NCBI GenBank assembly: GCA_000708835.1
Contig: DF237010.1
Location: 182,351 to 246,350, forward strand
Length of the DNA stretch: 64,000 nucleotides
From: Klebsormidium nitens
Lineage: Eukaryota; Streptophyta; Klebsormidiophyceae; Klebsormidiales; Klebsormidiaceae
Direction of reading: 5' to 3'
Made by a program: the position numbers and the translations under genes. Positions 56,880-64,000 of this stretch are shown one piece after another (position 1 is the stretch's first letter; each line of letters starts with the position of its first letter). The notes below the pieces were generated by a model that saw only the letters and a list, made by a program, of their open reading frames with translations, was not told where the DNA came from and made no database searches.

Positions 56880-58942
56880 CAACACCGAAGGAGTCGCCCA
56901 CAAGGTAGATCGCAGAAGAACTGCCGTCGTTAATGGTGCCTCGAAGCTTCGGACGACCATGAAAGCGCATGCTTGGAAGATGAGTTGGAGAGTCCTGGTT
57001 CTGTGTTGTCCGTCGAATATTAACAAGAGTTGCCCCTGCGCCCTACTTTCCACTAACATCCGCCTCGATCCTGAGATCAGTGTTGAGAGATTGAGACCGC
57101 CCGTCTTAAGTCAAGATTAACCACCGCCCCTTCAAGTAGTTCGCAACGTCCACCAGATGAACGCGTTATGCTAGTAGCGCAGACTCGATCGGCTCTGCAA
57201 CAAGTTTCATGATCTTGAGAGAAGGTGTAACGACCTGCAACAAGAAAGACGTCAAAAGGTTGCAGGCGGAAGGCTGTGCACAGCAGCTAACGATTGTATA
57301 GAGCAGGACCTGAACAAGTATCAGAACTAACCTACCCCTGACCGCGTTAAGAAGACTTTGACTAGGATTACTACAACACTAACCGGTAAGAAGTATCAGC
57401 ATCCGAAAATAGGGACGCAGACGCTCACGAGTTGATTTTATCCCACCCGAGTTGAGTAGGTATTGCCCGGCACCAAACAGATCACGTTATCTATACTATA
57501 GCTGACAGGAAAAGTTTGTGCCCCTTCAATTCTTCTATCCTGGGCCAGTGTGCGTAGGTGGCCCTCCTGGGCGATGGCATTTTCAGTCTTCATGCAGGAT
57601 TTGTTTGCCAACCGCCTAAAACGTAGTGCTTACGCCAGCGGCACATGCTCACATCTATCAGTGCACAGTGAGATGGCCCGGCCGGTGTGCAGAGCTACAG
57701 AAGCCCACGTGTAGGGTAATGTGTGGAAATCGCTGTGCGGTGACTGTATCATAATTGCCAGCCGTGATAGCGGCCGGCCGCTTCAGTACGTACACCTATA
57801 GCTGGCGTGTGAAATCAGCATGGCGCTGCGCACATGCGTGCCAGCCATATGGCACATGTGCTTAAAAGGGGCGTACCCCTACAAAACCCCCTTTCACCCG
57901 CTATTCCACGGACAAGGTGGTGCCCGGGGAATGTCGGCGTAGCATAGTGGTAGCGCGCGCGGTTCCAAATGCCTCAAGTTGCAAGTTCGATTCTCGCAAA
58001 AATGTTTCCTTTTTGGGTCACCCGCAGAGCGGCGCACATATAATCACAGCGTATTCTTTCAAGGCGAGGCAGTTTCGGTCCAAACCTGTTCGGTAGTGAC
58101 TCTCAGTGGAGACAGAATAGTTGTAGGACGCGGAGATCCAGGCGCTGCGCGGCGTAGGTCATACGATTTCACAGGGATTTGATAATTCCCCGTAGCTTGC
58201 ACCTGGCCCCCGGTGCACTTACGGACTGCCGTACCCGGTGAACTCAGCTTTCAACCGACCACCAAGGCGGAGTCAAACTCACAGCTGCGTAGCGTACGTC
58301 GATCTTCTTTTGAGCTTTTGAGATCGACGGTCAAATCGCTGACGGATCGTCACCGACGGCTGCCGATACCACTTCAGCGTCCGGCGTTCCCCGGAACGGA
58401 ACGCCCCTTTTAACCGCGCGAGATCATTCTTCTGTATTATACATATGCCAGCCTGCGTGCGGCGGCGTCATGTGTCATCATGGGTCCGATCAATTGTCAT
58501 CATGTCAGTGACTCCGGTGCAATTGTAATGCGTATATATCCGATTCATGCATTGGCATTCGAGCTCGAGTCACTGACATATGCTTCCGAGTTGACTATAG
58601 TAACAGTCGTCATTGCGTTTGCGATCGCTAACTCAAATGATTGCATTGAGTTAGTAATCCATTGCGGTCTACGCCAACGCGTTATCATCTTGAAATTTAC
58701 CGCGCCGATCTAACTGATACGCGTACGGGTATATACCCGTGTTCATATGTTGAATAAATACTCTGCTCAACTTGCGGCTAGTCGGACGAGTAGGGGATTA
58801 GTCAAACCTATAGTACACTATAACAGCAACTCAAGTGTCAATTGAAGCTCAGGCCCACTACTTTGCAGATCTCGTGCAGTGACCCGAAGCGACCGAACTT
58901 TAAAGCAATCGTAGGAGTCACTCAACCATTAATAGCTGTGAG
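56880..58942. other. Convergent intergenic region between TOR1/SPR2 and the translocator gene
   Basis: No exon seen. It contains a tRNA-like sequence (57933-58000), GCCGGCCGGCCG-type and GGGTATATACCC palindromes (about 57770-57781 and 58728-58739), and otherwise unremarkable sequence. Confidence 0.4.
57933..58000 (+). repeat. Degenerate tRNA-like sequence, possibly a SINE head
   Basis: The words TAGCATAGTGGTAGCGC (about 57940-57956) and AAGTTCGATTCTCGC (57983-57997) match the A and B boxes of a tRNA promoter at tRNA-like spacing. The T-loop stem pairs in four of five positions. No acceptor stem or clean anticodon arm can be formed, so this is not a functional tRNA. A short A-run follows. A tRNA-derived SINE or tRNA pseudogene is the best reading. 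Confidence 0.4.
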
Positions 58943-61900
58943 TCACCTCGGCTTTGTCCGTTTTTTGGCTTCGCTGTACAGCACAACTCCTAAAAGGGTC
59001 AAAGCAAATCCGCATGTGCCTTGCAGCGTGACAGGGTTGCGGAAAATCGCGACAGATATCACAACCGCCAGAGCCGCCTTCGCATTTCCAAGCACCTGCA
59101 AAAACCCAACCACTTCTTAGGGTCTCTGAAAGCTCGTCGTTTGTTCTAAGCGCTTCTGTGGGTTTCACACTTTGGCGGATCAGTAGGAATCGTTAGAAAG
59201 TTAGAAAGTCAGTGAGGAAGGTCATCTGACCCGTTTTGCAGAATCGGATGATAATCCCTTTCCCCCCCCCGCCCCCCTCCCTTTTTTGCCTTCACGTCTT
59301 GATTTTTGAAAGCTTGCGAAGCATTCACCACTTTACTTCTTTGCCGTCGCAAAGAGACAGCGAGCACCTTTCGGAAAGTTAAGCAGCAGCAGGTGAACCC
59401 TCCAAGGTTGTGCTCTTTCTCTTACTATTCTCTCAGCAAGCAACAACGAGTGTCCCCAACAATTTTCGGACGGAACGCGGGCAAAACCGACTACAGAAGC
59501 TACACGCAGATCTTCCCACTAGCCCGTTCTGCAGCCACAACAACCGAAGCCCACATTAAACCCAAAGCCCAACCGAAAAACGCGATGCGCGCGCACCTGC
59601 AGCGTGAGGGCGCTGGTGTGCTTGGTCACGATGAAGTTCATGAGGTTGACCAGATACGCCATGGTCATGTTCCCCGCCAGGTACGCAAAGATGCGCGGCG
59701 ACTCGACGCCCTTTTGCAGCGTGACCGCCAGGACGTTGCCCTCCATGAGCAGCGACGCGGGCAGGAGCGCCACGCTGGCGACAGGCGCCATGTACATGAG
59801 CAGGTTCATGCTGTTGAGCTTCTCGGAGTCGGAGGACAGCAAAATGCCCTGGGAAAAATGACGAATTGCCGTGGTTCGTACCGGGTTAAGTGAGAAGGTG
59901 GGTTATGTGAAAGCAGGTTCATGCTGTTGAGCTTCTCCGAGTCGGACAACAGCAGAACGCCCTGACGAAAAAAGACGGGTTGCCCTGGTTCGCACCGGGT
60001 TAAGTGGGAAGGTGGGTTATGCATAAGCAGGTTTATGCTGCTGGGCTTCTCGGATCGGAAGACAGCAGAATGCCCTGGGAAAGAGAGGGGGGAGACGTGT
60101 CTTTGAGCTGTCTTTAAGGGTGCACTAGACCGGATCGATGCAACTAAGTACTTCGGAGGAGGAAAGCAGGATTGTACCGAGAAAAAAGGGGGCGCTCGTC
60201 TACTTGGCACCGAATCAAGTGGAAAGGGTAGGCTACTCTGAGCAGGTTCATGCTCTTTAGCTTCTCGGAGTCGGGGGACAGCAAAATGCCCTGGAAAAGG
60301 GGGGTGGAGCAGTTCCATAGCTTTTCTGTGTATTTTCCAGAGCTGGGATTACAAATGGACTGGATCGACCACTACTCAGGAGAGTAGAGTTCTGCTCCGA
60401 TTGAGTTTCTCGGCTCCAGAGGAATGCGAACTGCCCTGGAAAGACAGGACGCCATTAAGTGAACCAAAGCCGTGACTGGTGATCGACAAGATTGGACTCT
60501 TTGTGAGGGCGGCTTTTCTAAGCACGTCCACGAAGTTGAAGCAGGATGCTCGGGTGAGAGAGGGTTGTGCTTTCAGAAAGGGACTGGTAATCGACGAGAG
60601 GATTTTACTAGCAAGGGCGGTACATCTCTCAGCAGGATCGAATCAAGGCCAAAAATTGGGGGAGGTGAACTCAGAAAAATAGCAAACGCCGGCGCAATCG
60701 GAATTGCACAGAGCGGTTCTCGCATCGAGCTTCTCGAGACTAGGTGAAAGATGGATAGCTTAGGAAGAGAAGATCTCGAAGCGTCAATGCGCAAGACAAC
60801 TCAGCTCAACAGAACTCAGAAAGGAAGAAAGTCGTCGGCAGGTAAAATAGCTTTTAACTTGTCGAAGGGGGAAAAGTAGAATGCGTTGGGAGTCAAAGAC
60901 GGGACCAGAACGGGAAGCATCTGATACAGGCTGGTCAACAGCGAAGCGTTTCGATATAATGGACGGGTCACTGACAAAGCTCTGATCTTTCGAAAAAAAC
61001 GGGGCGGCGATCTGTAACTCTACGGATCGAAGTGAACTGAAGACTCAACGGTCGAAGTAAAGCCGTTTTTAAGCTGCTGCAATCCCCTGTCCTCGAAGGC
61101 GTTCCTAAGGCAATCTCCTTATCATTTGACTTTTGAGGGTACCCAGTCTCACCTGCAGGACGCTCTTGCAAGCCCGTGCTGACGTCGAAGTCAGACACAT
61201 CAAGAACCCAAAGAGGTTGAAGAGGGGCTCGCCGCCGCTTGCAATCACGATGCCCAGAACAATCGGTATGAGAGTGGCGTAGACCTGCGAAAGAAACGCC
61301 GTGTTACAAAAACCAAAAGAAATCCGCACTGAGCGTACAATTTCAGGTGCTTGATACAAACTGCTTCAAAGAGAAGCCGTTGATTCACACAGGGAAAAGG
61401 AGAAACGGAGTAAAGGACTGACAGGGATTCCAGAACTTTCGGAGGAGCCACAGCTCGCTGTAGCTCGCTGACTCGTCAAAGAGCGCCCCTCGTATCACCA
61501 ATTGGCAGAAGCGACTTGCGCTAGATGTATAAGAGATCAAAGCGATGACCCTACAAGTTCGTCGTTCTGGGAAGCAAAGCTGTCTCACCGGCATGGCTTC
61601 CGTCTTCCAGGTCATGAGCACCGCAAAGAGCGCCGTGAAAAAGGGGCCTGTGGCGCCGATCGCCTGATTGAACGAGACTGGGAGGAACCGGAGCGAGACG
61701 TTTCCGGCCACCACCGAGAGGCAGAAGATGAGACTGAGGCCCGAGATTTTGAGCATCTGTGTCCTCGAGGAGAGCGGCTGGTAGGGCACGAGCTTGAGGA
61801 GCTTGATGAAGAGGAGGCTGTAGAAGGTGCACGCCAGCATGTGCAGCTGCACGGAGAAGAACGGGATCAACTAATGAATCTGACGTTTGCATCTTTTCTT

Positions 61901-62884
61901 CTGATCAGTGCCACATAGGAATCCTAGCCAGAACTAGTTAAAGCTAGCCAGGACAGAAGAGATGTCGCTCTGCAACGATCCCGTACAAAGTATTCTGGGA
62001 GATTGCAGGCATGAAAGAGAAAGAGGGACACACGAAAGACAGATCAGAAAACGGGGCAATGTGCTCAGAATCAAGGAGAAACCAGGCCCGCACCAATCCC
62101 TTCGATTGGTTGAGACCTTTCACGAAAGGGACATGCGTTCCTTGTATTGCTCGAGTAGGCTTCTGGAACTCGAACTTGATGGGGGCCATTGTGCAAGCTT
62201 CCCGCAGATTGCTCGCTCGCTTCGTCAACACGCGTTTCTCATTCTCAATTCCTCACAGAATGGACCTATCTTTAATCTAGTGCTGGATGCGGTGTGTATG
62301 AGGAATTTAATCTGGTGCAGGACAATCTGAAGACCAGCATCAGTAAGCTGGTGGATTCTCGCTCTCACCAGGGTCAAAAAGATGGGGTACTTGTATTTGT
62401 AGTTGCTCAGAATGGCCTTGTTGGCCAGCAACACACCGATGTTGCTCGCATACCTGAAGACAGTCCGCAGCAGAGTCACTGTCAAGATGTGCACCGAGAA
62501 TGAGAACTTTCAGTATAGAGTGCAGTCTAGAAAGAAGATGAAGATCTACGCTCAAATAAGATGCAGCCTTTGAAAAAAAGGTTGCTTATTATTAGACTTG
62601 CTATACTCCAGGTCAGTATGTGACCGGATCACTCCTCCAATTACGGCTGGCTGACAACGTGAGTGGACTATCTAGAAGGCCAGTCAAAACGGAAATTCCA
62701 AAGCACTTTGCAAAAACCAGTGCAATCCCCCTGGAGAGTCCCCTTACCAACTCAGGACAATCGCAAGGGTCTTGATACTGCCTGAGAGGACAAACGAGCG
62801 GCCAGATGGTTGCCCCTCGTAAAGAGGCAACTCTTCCTCTGCCTGCTTTTGCAGTCCTCCCTTGAGCCACGTTCGCAAGTCCAT
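58943..62884 (-). CDS. Sugar-phosphate/phosphate translocator family protein (DMT superfamily, KT/KVAG group)
   Basis: Multi-pass endomembrane transporter of the plastid-translocator-related family (Arabidopsis At3g11320/At5g25400 type). Exons 62748-62884, 62369-62453, 61589-61846, 61153-61284, 59597-59848 and 58943-59095 join in phase to 338 aa, a normal length. Family blocks: [124 protein letters not shown] and [10 protein letters not shown]. The ATG at 62884 is the first in frame after an acceptor-like CGTGCAG at about 62937, so a further upstream exon is possible. Intron 4 holds a tandem array of copies of the exon 5 start. The transported substrate is unknown. Confidence 0.93.
59800..60441. 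repeat. ~114-bp tandem array duplicating the exon 5 start of the translocator gene
   Basis: The first ~16 codons of exon 5 with its acceptor (59800-59850, read on minus) recur in the upstream intron at about 59913-59963, 60027-60077 and 60242-60295, and weakly at 60400-60440. The first steps are 113 and 114 bp; the third interval is about two units. The sequence between, including CCGGGTTAAGTG and AAGGTGGGTTATG, is also repeated. Each of the three best copies keeps CAG before GGC and most codons of [17 protein letters not shown]. Confidence 0.85.
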
Positions 62885-63750
62885 GGCAGACTTTGATGCC
62901 AGCTTTGAGAGTTGCTGGCGGCTCACAGAACCTGCACGAAATTACGTGCTGGTCATCATATTCGTCATCTCCTATCATATTTTGGTTGTTGAAGACAATG
63001 TGAACTTAGCTAATATTGTCGACTGATATTGACACTTTCAACCAATCAGTTTGGTGACTGATTGAATGGTGACTGATTGAAACAGTCACCATACCGTCTT
63101 TCTGCTGATGTGCACACCACTCTGTACTTGGTGTCAACAGGGCGTCTGGATTGTGTTAGAGGTCACAATTGTCCTTGAGGTGGTGCTCAAATAGGCAGCA
63201 CTGGCTTTCATCCGGAAAGACTGCTAACTTTTCAGCATAAGATGTAGGCAAATCTGAGATACAGTGACCCTCAGTTTCTTATCTGCTACAGACTAGATCA
63301 TGCGGTTTTCCCCAACAAAGCTGTGTAACTAAATCTGGTCGAGGCAAGCACATATGAATGCAATCTACTAACCAGCTGAGATACTTTTGCGCATGATGAT
63401 CTCAGCAGTCTGCAGCCCCACTTGGGCGGATTCCCAGTTGGACCCGCCAGGCTTCTACTTGGTAATCTCCTGCAGCTTGGTTACTGGAGTGTCATGGCCC
63501 CAACAGAATTGCAGCAGTTCTATTAATGCTGCACTACCAGACACAGTCTTTCCAGGCAGCACAAAAGGCCTGTGACTAGTCTATCTCTAACATTCAATGA
63601 GTCGTGATCTTTGAAAGGTGATTGTCTAACTACATCACAAGGCAAAGCTCCTATCAATCAATACAACCACTTCCCTCCTCTGCTCGGTGATGTGGCCGGC
63701 AGTACAGTACATCTGAGCCCTTGCATTTAAACCATGGTGAGTGCTCACAG
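62885..63750. other. Region upstream of the translocator, no gene assigned
   Basis: No exon could be supported. A short tandem of GTGACTGATTGAA lies at about 63054-63080. A promoter for the translocator gene is expected here. Confidence 0.35.
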
Positions 63751-63954
63751 AAGTTGGCTGTGACAAATGCGTATGTTCTGAAGCTGGAGAGGGCCTGCCG
63801 CATTGTGCAGCTAGAGATGATGCTGGGGGCGCTGGCAGGCAACCTGGATACATTAAACTTCACCCAGCCAGTGCTTGAGTGCTCTCACCATCACCAAAAG
63901 ACACTGCATTGGATGGCAACTATTCGCCCTTACGCCCTTCTGTCATTGCTCTAA
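63751..63954 (+). CDS. Possible partial exon of an unidentified gene at the window edge
   Basis: After an acceptor-like GTGCTCACAG, an open plus-strand frame reads KLAVTNAYVLKLERACRIVQ and then LEMMLGALAGNLDTLNFTQP. This is helical and coding-like for its first 35-40 residues, with mostly G/C-ending codons. I do not recognise the family. The frame then becomes His-rich and stops at 63954, so the real exon may end earlier by splicing. If real, it would be divergent from the translocator gene and continue the strand alternation. Confidence 0.28.
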   Translation, partial: KLAVTNAYVLKLERACRIVQLEMMLGALAGNLDTLNFTQPVLECSHHHQKTLHWMATIRPYALLSLL

Positions 63955-64000
63955 CCTTAGTTCCAGAAGTTGCCAACGCAAACAGATCCATCTTCCCAGG

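Noticed and set aside
57933-58000. Functional tRNA gene
   Set aside because: Only A and B boxes are recognisable. No acceptor stem pairs, and the anticodon arm is not formed.
1-64000. CRISPR arrays, bacterial operons, insertion sequences or viral genes
   Set aside because: None seen. Genes are intron-rich nuclear eukaryotic genes, and the repeats found are local tandem duplications or one MITE-like element.

Overview
The window is nuclear DNA of a green-lineage eukaryote. Every recognisable gene is split by canonical GT-AG introns, and coding exons are GC-rich at third codon positions against more balanced introns. Several genes are plant-type: an ABI-like SCAR/WAVE subunit, a TORTIFOLIA1/SPIRAL2 microtubule protein, SYP81, a SHOC1/ZIP2 meiosis protein and a KT/KVAG-type sugar-phosphate translocator. 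About one gene per 6 kb, moderate GC, and a FUZ homologue (a gene linked to cilia) next to streptophyte-type genes suggest a streptophyte alga such as a klebsormidiophyte. That assignment is inference. No prokaryotic, organellar or viral segment was seen.

Layout: ABI-like (+, 635-4211); sucrase/ferredoxin-like thioredoxin-fold protein (+, 6160-8533); choline-transporter-like protein (-, 10097-16186); FUZ (+, 17408-22122); SHOC1/ZIP2 (-, 23872-30847); V-ATPase subunit D (+, 31669-33228); DNA topoisomerase I (-, 34403-41583); syntaxin SYP81 (+, 42903-45609); an unidentified small ORF (-, 47877-48233); TOR1/SPR2 (+, 49759-56879); a sugar-phosphate/phosphate translocator (-, 58943-62884); and a possible partial exon at the right edge (+, 63751-63954). 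From the second gene onward strands alternate strictly, giving convergent and divergent pairs.

Exon boundaries were worked out by hand from splice signals, reading-phase continuity and remembered family sequences. For ten genes the joined exons give an open frame of a length fitting the family: 277, 486, 495, 403, 1694, 256, 753, 310, 1099 and 338 aa. UTRs and promoters cannot be placed from sequence alone.

The genes are not a pathway. They are housekeeping and cell-biology genes: actin nucleation, microtubules, ER SNARE, vacuolar proton pump, DNA topology, lipid/choline transport, sugar-phosphate transport, meiotic crossover and planar-polarity/ciliary effector. The most unusual signals are (i) a complete FUZ gene, (ii) tandem repeats that duplicate a 3' splice site plus the first codons of an exon into the upstream intron in three separate genes, (iii) a substituted second histidine at the predicted iron-sulphur site of the sucrase/ferredoxin-like protein, and (iv) a TA-flanked element with 20-23 bp terminal inverted repeats in the ABI-like gene.
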